Shown here in pieces: positions 52,406 through 61,754 of a stretch of 64,000 nt of DNA (positions are counted from its first letter, which is position 1; the number at the start of each line of letters is the position of its first letter). Both the position numbers and the translations under genes were made by a program. The stretch is from Paenibacillus sp. S150 (GTDB lineage Bacteria; Bacillota; Bacilli; Paenibacillales; Paenibacillaceae), in NCBI RefSeq assembly GCF_019352175.1, contig NZ_JACBYI010000030.1, positions 1 to 64,000 of the forward strand, in the 5' to 3' direction. Below the pieces are notes generated by a model, which ran no database searches, was not told the origin of the DNA, and saw only the letters and a list, made by a program, of their open reading frames with translations.

Positions 52406-52498
52406 CTCCACTTTCCTACGCTGGTATGATCCAGATCAGGTTCAAGGGTCCGGAAATTCAATTTTCCCGTCTCAGCCTATTCAGGCTCCCCTAGTGGG
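52406..52498 (-). promoter_or_regulatory. TPP riboswitch of thiC
   Basis: On the minus strand: CACTAGGGGAGCC, then GGCTGAGACGGG, then ACCCTTGAACCTGATCTGG and ATCATACCAGCGTAGG. These are the conserved THI-box blocks in the right order. TPP binding should favour the downstream terminator. Confidence 0.95.
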
Positions 52499-52577
52499 TA
52501 TCTTATCTAATTAAATACAATTTACTTGGATAGGTATTTTTTGTCAACCCGCAAATTTTGCCGGCTTGCCCCGGCTG

Positions 52578-53531
52578 TTACTTATCCAGTGTTTCGCTCC
52601 AGTCATGAACCATAGAGCCTTCCAGAAATTTCTCGGCGTCCATGGCGGCCATGCAGCCCGTTCCTGCAGCCGAAATCGCCTGGCGGTAACGTGTATCCTG
52701 CACATCGCCACAGGCGAACACGCCCGGAATGTTGGTTTCCGTTGTTCCCGGATTTACCACAATATAGCCATTGGCATCCGTAGTAATCTGGCCCCCCAGA
52801 AACGCCGTGTTCGGCGTGTGGCCGATGGCGACAAACACACCGTCTGCCTCCACAAGCTCCTCAAGGCCCGTTTCATTGTTGCGGACCGTAAGCCCCTTCA
52901 CCCCGGCATCCCCGACGGTGACTTCAAGCGGCGTGCGGTCCAATGCCCAGACCACCTTGCTGTTCTCCCGCGCCCGGTCCTGCATAATCTTCGAAGCACG
53001 CAGCTCCGGGCGGCGGTGGACCAGGGTTACGCTGGAAGCAAACCGCGTCAGGAAGCTGGCTTCCTCCATCGCGGAGTCGCCGCCGCCGACCACCACAATC
53101 TTTTTGCCGCGGAAGAAGAAGCCGTCGCAGGTTGCGCAGGTACTGACTCCGCGTCCGACATTCTCCTGCTCCCCCGGTATGCCCAGGTATCTGGCCGAGG
53201 CACCGGTCGATATAATGACCGACTCCGCTTCCAGCACCCCAAGACCATCCACGGTTACTTTGAAGGGGCGCTGCGAGAAATCCACAGCATCCACCCAGCC
53301 ATTCTTAAATTCAGCCCCGAAGCGCTCTGCCTGCTTGCGCATGTTATCCATCAAATCCGGACCCAGGATGCCTTCAGGAAAACCAGGAAAGTTCTCTACC
53401 TCTGTAGTTGTGGTCAATTGTCCTCCCGGCTGCAAGCCTTCAATGACGAGGGGGCTGAGATTGGCACGCGCCAAATAGATTGCAGCAGTCAGTCCTGCCG
53501 GGCCTGTTCCAATTACAATAGTTTTGTACAT
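52578..53531 (-). CDS. trxB: Thioredoxin-disulfide reductase
   Basis: 317 residues; an NADPH-dependent flavoprotein that reduces thioredoxin. TIVIGTGPAGLTAAIYLAR is the FAD fold, CATCDGFF the redox disulfide and VVGGGDSAMEEA the NADPH fold. ATG 53531 lies behind AAGGAGG; the longer frame reads into the upstream TPR gene. It lies 19 bases after that gene and is probably co-transcribed with it. Confidence 0.95.
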   Translation of the reverse strand: MYKTIVIGTGPAGLTAAIYLARANLSPLVIEGLQPGGQLTTTTEVENFPGFPEGILGPDLMDNMRKQAERFGAEFKNGWVDAVDFSQRPFKVTVDGLGVLEAESVIISTGASARYLGIPGEQENVGRGVSTCATCDGFFFRGKKIVVVGGGDSAMEEASFLTRFASSVTLVHRRPELRASKIMQDRARENSKVVWALDRTPLEVTVGDAGVKGLTVRNNETGLEELVEADGVFVAIGHTPNTAFLGGQITTDANGYIVVNPGTTETNIPGVFACGDVQDTRYRQAISAAGTGCMAAMDAEKFLEGSMVHDWSETLDK

Positions 53532-53550
53532 TAGTAAGTCCTCCTTAAGG

Positions 53551-55284
53551 TCAGATATTTTCCGTAAAAGGCGGCAAAATTTCAGCTGCCGCCGCGTCCT
53601 GCGGAAGTCCGCATACTTGATGAATGCGCCGCGCATACCGGCTTACCATGGAGACGGAGACCTCGTAACGCTGGGCAGCCTCACGGTAAGTAACCGGATG
53701 CCCATGCAGCTTGGCGGTCAAATATTCAAGAGCCGCACACCAGCCCGCCGCATGCCGGAACAAGGGAACGTCCGGATAGAGCCCGCCTATGAACTGCTTC
53801 CAGAGAAGCTCGGCAGCCTTCTTCTGCGCCGCATCGTATCTCCGGTCCATCACGGCTGCCGTATGATCGATAATCCGCTGCCAGTCCTCTTTCCACTCCG
53901 GCGGCCCCTTATGGCCCGGTACCGCCGATTCCTGCAGCGTCCTCTGGGTTGCGCTCTCCTCCGGAATGCCGCCGATCAGCCGCTGCAGGCTGAGAAGCGC
54001 CGCCTCCTGCAGCGGCTCCTGCTCCACACTGCCCTGCAGCACCTCGGACATTTCATCGTCCTCAAGCCAGCGGAGCGCCTCGGTCACTTGCAGCTTCGTA
54101 CTGGAGTCACCGTAGCGCAGCGCCCAGAAAAATGAAGCGCGCAGCAGCGGATTATTCCGCACTTCCTGGGTGAAGCTGTCCGTGTTGTCCTTCCACTGCT
54201 TCAGCTGCTCCTGAAAAGGCAGCTGGTAATTATAGCTCACCAGAGGCAGCTCTCTGCCTTCTGCCTGCGCCAGCTGCAGCTGCGACAGGAAAAATCTCGG
54301 CACCGCCGATTCCGGGTCCAGCCTTGCAGCCTGCTGCCAGCAGCGTGCAGCCTCGGTGTGAAGCCCGCTGTTGCTGGCCGCCGCCGCACAGTAATGGTAC
54401 AGGCCTGCATCTCCGCCGACCTCTTCATCCTTCAGCAGGCGGCGGAAATGGCCGTAAGCCGTCTTGTGCTTGCCCAAAATCCCCATCGTTGTAGCCATTT
54501 TGAATACGTGCTCCTGGTGAAAAGGCACTGTAGCTTCAAGCATGCGCACCAATTCGGCAAGCTGCTCCTGATCGCCGGCATATTGCAAAAAAATAGCCAT
54601 GTTGCACAATGCATGCAGGTTGCCCGGATCCAGCCTCAGCGCTTCGTTAAGACACTCCTTGGCTTTGGCGAAGCGGCCCATATAGAAATAGGCAAGAGCA
54701 AGATTGTTATGAGCTGCCAGGAAGTCCGGGATATTCCGTACAATTTCTTCAAGCAGCTTAACCGCTTGCGGAAATTTCCCCGCCTCCAGCAGACTCCGGG
54801 CCCGGTCATGCTCAACCACACCCTCCCGGCTGCGGATCCGAATCAGCGGAGCCGGACGGTTCAGCTCATATTGCAGCAGCTCCATCAGCTCCTCGGATTC
54901 TGCCAGGAACTCACCGTCCTCATCCTCCTGCAGGTAGGTTACAAGACTGCGTTCCGCCTCTTCAAAGCTTTCCATATTAGCGTAGTTATTAGCCATGTAG
55001 AAGTGGCATTCCGTCATCGAAGGATCAATCTCTTCCAGAACATGAGCCAAGATGCCGTTGGACGCTTCGTATTTCCCCATCTCGGATAATATACCCGCCA
55101 TATTGCAATGATTCACCGGATTTTCCGGTTCATATTCAACAGCTTTGCGAAAATTCTTCAATGCCTTATCATATTGAAAGCGGTCCAAGGACCGTACAGC
55201 TCTTTCAAAGAAAAAATTGGCATCCAGAGTGACGGGAATCACGTTGACATTCTCGGCGTCTTTCTCTGAAGTTCTCTCAATCAT
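53551..55284 (-). CDS. TPR-repeat protein upstream of trxB
   Basis: 577 residues with at least seven tetratricopeptide repeats. Examples are ALKNFRKAVEYEPENPVNHCNMAGILSEMGKYE, the repeat around LLEEIVRNIPDFLAAHNNLALAYFYMGRFAKAKECL, and the one at ALRLDPGNLHALCNMAIFL. The C-terminus looks like a small HTH (EAAQRYEVSVSMVSRYARRIHQV). No signal peptide. ATG 55284 follows GGGAGG at a long spacing. TPRs bind other proteins; the partner is unknown. Confidence 0.8.
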   Translation of the reverse strand: MIERTSEKDAENVNVIPVTLDANFFFERAVRSLDRFQYDKALKNFRKAVEYEPENPVNHCNMAGILSEMGKYEASNGILAHVLEEIDPSMTECHFYMANNYANMESFEEAERSLVTYLQEDEDGEFLAESEELMELLQYELNRPAPLIRIRSREGVVEHDRARSLLEAGKFPQAVKLLEEIVRNIPDFLAAHNNLALAYFYMGRFAKAKECLNEALRLDPGNLHALCNMAIFLQYAGDQEQLAELVRMLEATVPFHQEHVFKMATTMGILGKHKTAYGHFRRLLKDEEVGGDAGLYHYCAAAASNSGLHTEAARCWQQAARLDPESAVPRFFLSQLQLAQAEGRELPLVSYNYQLPFQEQLKQWKDNTDSFTQEVRNNPLLRASFFWALRYGDSSTKLQVTEALRWLEDDEMSEVLQGSVEQEPLQEAALLSLQRLIGGIPEESATQRTLQESAVPGHKGPPEWKEDWQRIIDHTAAVMDRRYDAAQKKAAELLWKQFIGGLYPDVPLFRHAAGWCAALEYLTAKLHGHPVTYREAAQRYEVSVSMVSRYARRIHQVCGLPQDAAAAEILPPFTENI

Positions 55285-55536
55285 GGAAGCAAGGCACCTC
55301 CCTTTGTACGCTTCCTTATGCTCACGAAAAATAGGAGAGCGGCAGCATAGCGCCTGCCCGGACTCCCACCTAAGTGCCGCCGTTTCCATTTATGGTCCCG
55401 GGCTGTCTCCACACAGTATACCACATGTGACAGGGGGATTCTCAAGCCGGGAAGTGACTCTTCCTGAGGAACAGCTTGAAACGACATAAGTGCAAGCCCC
55501 CACGATTGTTCAGCCCTATTCTTCTTGCCTTTGAAA

Positions 55537-55577
55537 AAAGAAAAGACACAGGAATTAAATTCCCGCGTCTCTGAACA
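55537..55577 (-). terminator. Terminator of prs
   Basis: GACGCGGGAATTTAATTCCTGTGTC hairpin overlapping the stop codon, then TTTTCTTTTTT on the minus strand. Confidence 0.75.
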
Positions 55578-56505
55578 GCTTATCAATAGAACCGCCTTCG
55601 ATAATGATGCGTGTGGCTTCAGCCAGCATAGGTGCTACGGAGAGCACAGTGAACCGGCTGGAATGATCGTCCGGCAGCGCGATAGAATCGGTAACGACAA
55701 TTTCATCTATATTGGGGTGATCCATGCGGCCCAGAGCATCCCCTGAGAAAAGCCCGTGCGTGGCGCAAACGATGCTGTTCTTGGCTCCCCGCTCCTTCAA
55801 GCCTTCCACCACATTCACAATTGTTGTGCCCGTATCAATCAGGTCCTCAATAATGATGGGTGTCCGTCCTCCCACGTCACCAATAACATGCGTAATCACC
55901 GACTCGTTGTGGGCCGGACGTTCCTTAATCATAATGGCAAACGGCGAATCCAGACGGCTGGCCAGCTTCTCGGCCATGGAGGCACGTCCCGCGTCGGGAG
56001 ATACAACCACCAGATCCGTCAAGCCCTTCACCTTCAGATATCCGCTGATCAGATCAAGTGCCGTCAGGTGATCTACCGGGATGTTGAAAAAGCCTTGAAT
56101 TGCCGCCGCGTGCAGATCAATTGTAATCACACGGGTAGCACCTGCTGTCGTAAGCACATCGGCGACCATCTTGGCCGAAATCGGCTCGCGCGGTGCGGAT
56201 TTACGCTCCTGCCGGGCGTAGCCGTAATAAGGCACAATAATATTAACCGTTCTGGCCGATGCGCGCTTGGCGGCATCAATCATGACCAGCAGCTCTACGA
56301 ACAGTTCGTTAATGGGATGCGCGAGGGATTGCACCAAAAATACGTCACAGTTCCGGATGCTCTCTTCATAATGCACATAAATCTCGCCGCTCTTGAAGCG
56401 GGTCAGCTTAATCTGGCCCAGAGGGGCACCCAGACGCTCCGCAATATCTGCGGCCAGCTTCGGATTCGACGAACCGGAAAAAATCCGCAATTGATGATGA
56501 TGCAT
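55555..56505 (-). CDS. prs: Ribose-phosphate pyrophosphokinase
   Basis: 316 residues; makes PRPP, the substrate of HisG and of nucleotide synthesis. The flexible loop YARQERKS, VDHLTALDL and the PRPP-binding IIEDLIDTGTT are intact. CAGGAGG precedes the ATG. Its place directly behind the his operon links PRPP supply with histidine synthesis. It may be a second paralogue beside a housekeeping copy elsewhere. Confidence 0.93.
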   Translation of the reverse strand: MHHHQLRIFSGSSNPKLAADIAERLGAPLGQIKLTRFKSGEIYVHYEESIRNCDVFLVQSLAHPINELFVELLVMIDAAKRASARTVNIIVPYYGYARQERKSAPREPISAKMVADVLTTAGATRVITIDLHAAAIQGFFNIPVDHLTALDLISGYLKVKGLTDLVVVSPDAGRASMAEKLASRLDSPFAIMIKERPAHNESVITHVIGDVGGRTPIIIEDLIDTGTTIVNVVEGLKERGAKNSIVCATHGLFSGDALGRMDHPNIDEIVVTDSIALPDDHSSRFTVLSVAPMLAEATRIIIEGGSIDKLFRDAGI

Positions 56506-56528
56506 AGTACCCTCCTGGGGATCAAAAT

Positions 56529-57356
56529 TTATAGTTCAAACGGAACGGATGTGCGGACACGCCCCTCAAACACCGCCAGCTGGCGGAAGCCGGTACGCCA
56601 CAGCAAGCTGCGCGCTTCCTGCAAGCCGTCTCCCAGCTTCACTGGATCGTGGGCGTCCGAGCCCAGGGTGAGCGGAATGTCCAGCTCCAGCGCCTGCTGC
56701 AGCACATGCTCCGAGGGAAACATCTCCGCGCAGGGCTTAGTAAGCCCGGAGGCATTGAGTTCCATCGCTATGCCGCTGCCTGCTATTGCCTTCAGGGCAT
56801 CCAGCTCCATTCCCCGCACCTCGGCCTTGCCCTCCGGTGTCTGCGGACCGTAGCCAAACCGTTTGATCACATCCATATGTCCTATAATATCATATAATCC
56901 CGATAACGCCGACTTCCGCACCGCATCATAATACCGGCGGTAGACCTCCATCACATCCCGGCCTTCCCAGCCGTGAGTCTGGCGAAAGTCCGTAATGTCC
57001 CATTCCCCGAGAAAATGCACCGAACCGATCAGATAGTCCCACGGATACGGTGACAAAAGCTCGCGGATCTGCTCCTCATAGCCTTCGATATAATCGGCCT
57101 CCAGACCCACCCGGAGCCCAATCCTTCCGCGGTATCGCTCCTTCAGGTTCAAGCATTCCTCCACATAGCGGGGCAGCTCGGACAGCGGCATGGCCATCTC
57201 CGGATAATAGCTATCCGGATCGACATGGATAAGCGGCAGGTGATCAGACAATCCAAGCTGCTGAAGCCCCAGCTCAATTCCGCGCTGCACATATTCTTCC
57301 AAGGTTCCTACCGCATGACCACAGCGTTCATGGTGGGTATGGTAATCAATATGCAT
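56529..57356 (-). CDS. hisJ: PHP-type histidinol-phosphatase
   Basis: 275 residues of the polymerase-and-histidinol-phosphatase (PHP) fold: HIDYHTHHERCGHA at the N-terminus, GSVHFLG, DIIGHMDVIKRFG and LGSDAHDP are the metal-binding motifs. It removes phosphate from histidinol phosphate, the step before HisD. It follows hisIE by 15 bases. Confidence 0.92.
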   Translation of the reverse strand: MHIDYHTHHERCGHAVGTLEEYVQRGIELGLQQLGLSDHLPLIHVDPDSYYPEMAMPLSELPRYVEECLNLKERYRGRIGLRVGLEADYIEGYEEQIRELLSPYPWDYLIGSVHFLGEWDITDFRQTHGWEGRDVMEVYRRYYDAVRKSALSGLYDIIGHMDVIKRFGYGPQTPEGKAEVRGMELDALKAIAGSGIAMELNASGLTKPCAEMFPSEHVLQQALELDIPLTLGSDAHDPVKLGDGLQEARSLLWRTGFRQLAVFEGRVRTSVPFEL

Positions 57357-57371
57357 GCTGAAGGCTCCCTT

Positions 57372-58097
57372 CTAATCGCGGCGCGGCCGTTCATGGCGGA
57401 CGCTAAGCTCATCCATAATCTCATCCAGCGGAAGCTTGCGCTCCTGCAGCAGCACCAGCAGGTGATAGATCAGATCGCTGACTTCAAGGCGCAGCTCGGC
57501 ATTATCTTTATTTTTGGCGGCAATAATTGTTTCAGAGGCCTCTTCCCCGACCTTCTTGAGAATTTTGTCGACACCCTTGTCGAACAGGTAGGTCGTGTAC
57601 GCGCCTTCCGGACGCCCGGCCTCCCGCTCGGCAATAACGCGCTCCAGCTCACCCAGAACAGCAAAACGATCACTGCCTTCCCGGGAAGAGGCAGCAGATT
57701 CAGAGGCGCCCTTGCCACCGCCTGCTGCCGGCGGATTGCTCAGCGGAAGCTCACGGAAGAAGCAGGAGGTTGCGCCCGTATGGCAAGCCGGTCCTTCCGG
57801 CACAACCTTCACCAGCAGCGTATCGCTGTCACAGTCATAGTGAATCGAGGTAATCGCCTGGGTATTGCCCGAGGTCCCCCCCTTATGCCACAGCTCTCCG
57901 CGCGAGCGGCTCCAGAACCAGGTCTGTCCGCTCTCCAGCGAGAGCTGCAAGGACTCTTTGTTCATATAGGCAAACATCAAGACTTCCAGACTGTCCGCAT
58001 CCTGCACAACGGCAGGCAGCAGTCCGGCTTCATTCCAGCGGATGCCCTCCAATACTTCTTGTTGGCCCAGGGCCGCATTCTGCTCTGCTTCGCTCAT
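57372..58097 (-). CDS. hisIE: Bifunctional phosphoribosyl-AMP cyclohydrolase / phosphoribosyl-ATP diphosphatase
   Basis: 241 residues, steps two and three of histidine synthesis in one protein. The HisI half (about 1-115) has FWSRSRGELWHKGGTSGN and DCDSDTLLV; the HisE half (about 150-241) has YLFDKGVDKILKKVGEEASETIIAAKN. The linker between them is longer than usual and rich in Ser, Ala and Gly (about 118-145). The start overlaps the hisF stop by four bases (ATGA). Confidence 0.95.
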   Translation of the reverse strand: MSEAEQNAALGQQEVLEGIRWNEAGLLPAVVQDADSLEVLMFAYMNKESLQLSLESGQTWFWSRSRGELWHKGGTSGNTQAITSIHYDCDSDTLLVKVVPEGPACHTGATSCFFRELPLSNPPAAGGGKGASESAASSREGSDRFAVLGELERVIAEREAGRPEGAYTTYLFDKGVDKILKKVGEEASETIIAAKNKDNAELRLEVSDLIYHLLVLLQERKLPLDEIMDELSVRHERPRRD

Positions 58098-58852
58098 CGG
58101 ATCTCTACCCCTTTTTGCTTCAGATCTGTTTTCAAATCATGAATTGCAATTTCCTTATAATGAAAAATGGTCGCCGCCAGTCCCGCATCGGCCCTGCCTT
58201 CGGTGAACACATCATAAAAATGCTCCATCTTCCCCGCTCCCCCGGATGCTATCACGGGAATGCTCAGCAGGTCGCTGACCGCAGCGGTAAGCTTCAAATC
58301 GAAGCCGTCCTTGGTGCCGTCCGCATCCATGCTGGTCAGCAGAATCTCGCCCGCTCCCAGCTTCTCTGCCTCCTTGGCCCAGGCCAGCGCACGGATTCCC
58401 GTAGGCTTGCGCCCGCCGTGCGTGTATACTTCCCATTCGCCCCAAGCCTCATTATATTTGGCATCCATTGCCAATACAATGCACTGGGCACCGAAGCGGC
58501 GGGCGCCTTCCAGAATGAGCTGCGGATTGTTGACTGCCGCTGTATTGATACCTATTTTGTCCGCACCCGCGCGCAGGATACGCTTCATATCCTCCGGAGT
58601 CGAAATCCCTCCGCCCACCGTGAACGGAATGGCAATTTCGCCTGCAGTCTGCCGCACGACTTCAACCATCGTGGCCCGGCCTTCCACGGAGGCGGAAATA
58701 TCCAGAAAGACAAGCTCATCCGCGCCTTCCCGGTCATACAGCGCCGCCAGCTCCACCGGGTCCCCGGCATCGCGCAAATTCACAAAATTCACGCCTTTGA
58801 CTACCCGCCCGTCCTTTACATCCAGACAGGGAATGATGCGTTTGGCTAACAT
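58094..58852 (-). CDS. hisF: Imidazole glycerol phosphate synthase cyclase subunit
   Basis: A 252-residue TIM barrel that partners HisH. The catalytic aspartates lie in RIIPCLDVKDGRVVKG and LTSMDADGTKDGFDLKL. AAAGGGG precedes the ATG. The gene overlaps hisIE by four bases but is separated from hisA by about 780 bp, unusual for this operon. Confidence 0.96.
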   Translation of the reverse strand: MLAKRIIPCLDVKDGRVVKGVNFVNLRDAGDPVELAALYDREGADELVFLDISASVEGRATMVEVVRQTAGEIAIPFTVGGGISTPEDMKRILRAGADKIGINTAAVNNPQLILEGARRFGAQCIVLAMDAKYNEAWGEWEVYTHGGRKPTGIRALAWAKEAEKLGAGEILLTSMDADGTKDGFDLKLTAAVSDLLSIPVIASGGAGKMEHFYDVFTEGRADAGLAATIFHYKEIAIHDLKTDLKQKGVEIR

Positions 58853-59629
58853 GAACTAACCCCTTTCCATGAGTTTTCAAGTGAAAACCTTTTTCAACCT
58901 TTTCGATCCCCCTAAATCCCCCTTAGCCAAGGGGGACCCCAAGGGCCCCGGCCCTCTGGACACCCGGATGGCTGGCGTAGGCAGGAGTGTTGCGCTCCCG
59001 GGCAACTATGGTTTAAAGAGCGCTAACCCCTGCGGGGCCGCTTGGAATGGAGTGCTCCTGATAAAGAGCAGGAACCTGAGAACAGAAGAACAGAGAAGTG
59101 TAATAGCATAAGAAAAAAAAGGGATGACAGCAACGAGCAAAATGTATACAGAAAAACATTAAAGACATACAGGGAAAGATAAAAAGCATCATAACGAACA
59201 CTTTGAAGCTTAAAAGCCAAAGCTTATAAACGTAAAAGCAAAAAACAAAAAAAGCTCATGACCCAAAAAACCTTCGTGTTCCGCGTTTTGGCCCCTGGCG
59301 GGAAGGCGGCTGCTCCGCCTGCGGGGAAGTTACTCCAAATCACTCCGGAAAAGCAGCTCCCTGCTTGATCTCACTCAAGCTCCGACCGGACACATTCTAT
59401 CCTGAAATAACATTGTCCGGAGTGAGGGCATCGTTATGGAAGCCTCCAATTTGGCGAAGTCCAAATTGAGGGTCTTCCCCGAAAATTTCATCGTCTGAAG
59501 CGCCGCAATAGAGCCTCCTGCAAAAGTCCAGAGGACTGAGAGACAAGTGTATCCTGAATATAAATTTGGATAATTCGGACGATCCGCGCCGGTGAACACC
59601 ATCACGCTCCGAAATTCGGTCGCCGTTCC
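58853..59629. other. Insert between hisA and hisF
   Basis: A 777-bp stretch without an operon gene. It contains the short palindrome CCCCCTTAGCCAAGGGGG (58918-58935), an A-rich low-complexity block (59100-59250) and a small open frame at 59375-59605. In other Firmicutes hisA and hisF nearly touch, so this looks acquired. I see no terminal repeats. Confidence 0.6.
59375..59605 (-). CDS. Small hypothetical ORF within the hisA-hisF insert
   Basis: A 76-residue frame beginning MMVFTGADRPNYPNLYSGYT. It has no clear ribosome site. I have a faint memory of near-identical stretches (such as LDFAKLEASITMPSLRTMLF) annotated in many Paenibacillus genomes, which would point to an interspersed repeat or RNA rather than a real protein. 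This cannot be confirmed from the window. Confidence 0.3.
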   Translation of the reverse strand: MMVFTGADRPNYPNLYSGYTCLSVLWTFAGGSIAALQTMKFSGKTLNLDFAKLEASITMPSLRTMLFQDRMCPVGA

Positions 59630-60367
59630 CTACTTCCCGCTCAACGCCTGCAGCGCTTCGGCCAAATCGATATTGCCGGTGTACAGTGCTTTGCCAACTA
59701 TCGCACCGCCGATACCGCTGCCGCTATGTACGCTCAGGCGCAGCAGATCATCCAGACTCGTGACGCCGCCCGAGGCGATGACGGTTTTGCCGCTGGTGGC
59801 GGCCATGGACAGGATGCCCTCGATATTCGGTCCCTGCATCATCCCGTCACGGGAGATGTCAGTATAGATGAACGTTTCCGCACCTTTGGCTGCAAGCGTC
59901 TGGGCCAGATCCTCAGCACGCACCTCGGAGGTATTCAGCCAGCCATGAGTGGCTACATAGCCGCCCCGGGCATCAATGCCAATCGCAACTTTATCGCCGT
60001 ATTTGGCAAGCACCGCCTCTGTAAAAGCATGATCATTAATCGCCGCTGTGCCGATAATGACCCGGCTGACGCCAAGATCCAGCAGCTTCTCTACATCGGC
60101 AAGGGTGCGGAGACCTCCGCCGACCTGCACGGGAACGCCTGCGTTTTTGGCGATAGCTCCAATGATATCATCATTTACCGGGTGCCCGGCTTTGGCTCCA
60201 TCCAGATCGACAAGATGTATGAACTGCCCGCCCTGCTCTTCCCACGATTTGGCTACCTTGAGCGGGCTGTCGTTGTATATAGTTTCCTGGTTGTAATCGC
60301 CCTGCTGCAGTCTGACGCATTTTCCATCCCGGATATCAATCGCCGGATATACGATAAAAGAAGACAT
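59630..60367 (-). CDS. hisA: ProFAR isomerase
   Basis: A 245-residue TIM barrel, homologous to HisF. YPAIDIRDGKCVRLQQGDY and YTDISRDGMMQGPN carry the two catalytic aspartates. GTGGGGG precedes the ATG. It lies about 150 bases after hisH and 780 bases ahead of hisF. Confidence 0.96.
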   Translation of the reverse strand: MSSFIVYPAIDIRDGKCVRLQQGDYNQETIYNDSPLKVAKSWEEQGGQFIHLVDLDGAKAGHPVNDDIIGAIAKNAGVPVQVGGGLRTLADVEKLLDLGVSRVIIGTAAINDHAFTEAVLAKYGDKVAIGIDARGGYVATHGWLNTSEVRAEDLAQTLAAKGAETFIYTDISRDGMMQGPNIEGILSMAATSGKTVIASGGVTSLDDLLRLSVHSGSGIGGAIVGKALYTGNIDLAEALQALSGK

Positions 60368-60517
60368 GTGACGCCCCCACTTTCGTTACAATATAGTTAT
60401 CTATAGAGAGTGAACCCGAAAATCCATGCCCCCGTGCCGATGAATTTCTGTAATAATACGGGGTTCGCCGGACAACAAAGTAATCGAATGCTTACGTTCA
60501 GCAGCTTGTAAAGCGGC

Positions 60518-61141
60518 TTATGCCCTTGTACCTTTCAGTTTCAAGAAATTGCCCAGCAGCTGCATGCCCAGCCCGCCGCTTTTCTCCGGATGGAACTGCA
60601 TGCCGAATACATTGTCCCGGCCGACGATGGCTGTTACCGGATACCCGTAATCTGTTACTGCCAGCAGATCGCTCTGCTGGGCCACGATAGCATGGAAGGA
60701 GTGGACAAAATACACATGCCCTGCTTCAAGCCCTGTGAACAGCGGATTCTGCGGCTGAAGAAAATCCAGCTTGTTCCAGCCCATATGCGGTACCTTGTAG
60801 CCCTCACGGGGGGCAAACCGCACCACTGAACCGGGCAAAAGATCAAGCCCCTCGTGAGCTCCGTACTCTTCACTGCTGCTGAACAGCAGCTGCATACCGA
60901 GGCAAATCCCCAGCAGCGGCTGGCCTGAAGCTGCGGCTTCAGTGACCACAGCATCCAGTCCACTGCTGCGCAGATGCTCCATCGCATCGCCAAATGCACC
61001 GACCCCCGGCAGAATGACGCTGTCGGCAGCCAGAATCTCACTGGCTTCACCCGTCACAAGACTCTTAAGCCCAAGTCGTTCCACCGCCTTGCTGACACTA
61101 TGCAGATTGCCCATGCCGTAATCGACGATTGCAACGGTCAT
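60518..61141 (-). CDS. hisH: Imidazole glycerol phosphate synthase glutaminase subunit
   Basis: A 207-residue class I glutamine amidotransferase. Nucleophile cysteine in GICLGMQLLF, histidine and glutamate in MQFHPEKSG. It supplies ammonia to HisF. The chosen start is ATG 61141 (MTVAIVDYGMGN) behind GGGAGTG, one base after the hisB stop codon. Confidence 0.95.
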   Translation of the reverse strand: MTVAIVDYGMGNLHSVSKAVERLGLKSLVTGEASEILAADSVILPGVGAFGDAMEHLRSSGLDAVVTEAAASGQPLLGICLGMQLLFSSSEEYGAHEGLDLLPGSVVRFAPREGYKVPHMGWNKLDFLQPQNPLFTGLEAGHVYFVHSFHAIVAQQSDLLAVTDYGYPVTAIVGRDNVFGMQFHPEKSGGLGMQLLGNFLKLKGTRA

Positions 61142-61142
61142 C

Positions 61143-61754
61143 CTACAGCACTCCCTTCGTGGAAGGCACACCCTTCACGCGCGGGTCGATCAGCGTCGCT
61201 TCATCCAGCGCCCGTCCCAGCGCCTTGAATATGGCTTCGATCATGTGGTGGGTATTCGAGCCATAGTGCACGATCACGTGCAGCGTAATCCGTGCTTCCA
61301 GCGCAAATTTCCACAGGAATTCATGCACCAGCTCAGTCGAGAAGCTGCCGACCTGCTGCGAAGGATAGGCAGCCCGGTATTCAAAATGCGGCCGGTTGCT
61401 GATGTCGATCACCACCTGAGCCAGCGCCTCATCCATGGGGATGAAGACATTGGCGTAGCGCTTGATGCCTTTTTTGTCGCCCAGCGCTTCGCGCAGCGCC
61501 TGTCCAAGACAGATACCGATGTCCTCTACGGTGTGGTGGTCATCTATGTCGATATCGCCGCGTGCCTGCAGAGACAAGTCGAACTGGCCATGCTTGGTGA
61601 ACAAGTCCAGCATATGATTCAGAAAAGGCACATCCGTCTCCAGCTCGGAAACACCGCTGCCGTCTACGGCCAGGGAGAGCGTAATATCCGTTTCATTGGT
61701 TTTACGGCTAAGTCCGGCCTGTCGCACTGCCGCAGCCTCGTTGTTATTTTCCAT
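61143..61754 (-). CDS. hisB: Imidazoleglycerol-phosphate dehydratase
   Basis: 203 residues, the monofunctional dehydratase form. VPFLNHMLDLFTKHG, DIDDHHTVEDIGICLG and the second histidine cluster GSNTHHMIEAIFK coordinate the manganese ions. ATG 61754 follows GTGGAG and overlaps the hisD end by 11 bases, implying coupled translation. Confidence 0.95.
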   Translation of the reverse strand: MENNNEAAAVRQAGLSRKTNETDITLSLAVDGSGVSELETDVPFLNHMLDLFTKHGQFDLSLQARGDIDIDDHHTVEDIGICLGQALREALGDKKGIKRYANVFIPMDEALAQVVIDISNRPHFEYRAAYPSQQVGSFSTELVHEFLWKFALEARITLHVIVHYGSNTHHMIEAIFKALGRALDEATLIDPRVKGVPSTKGVL

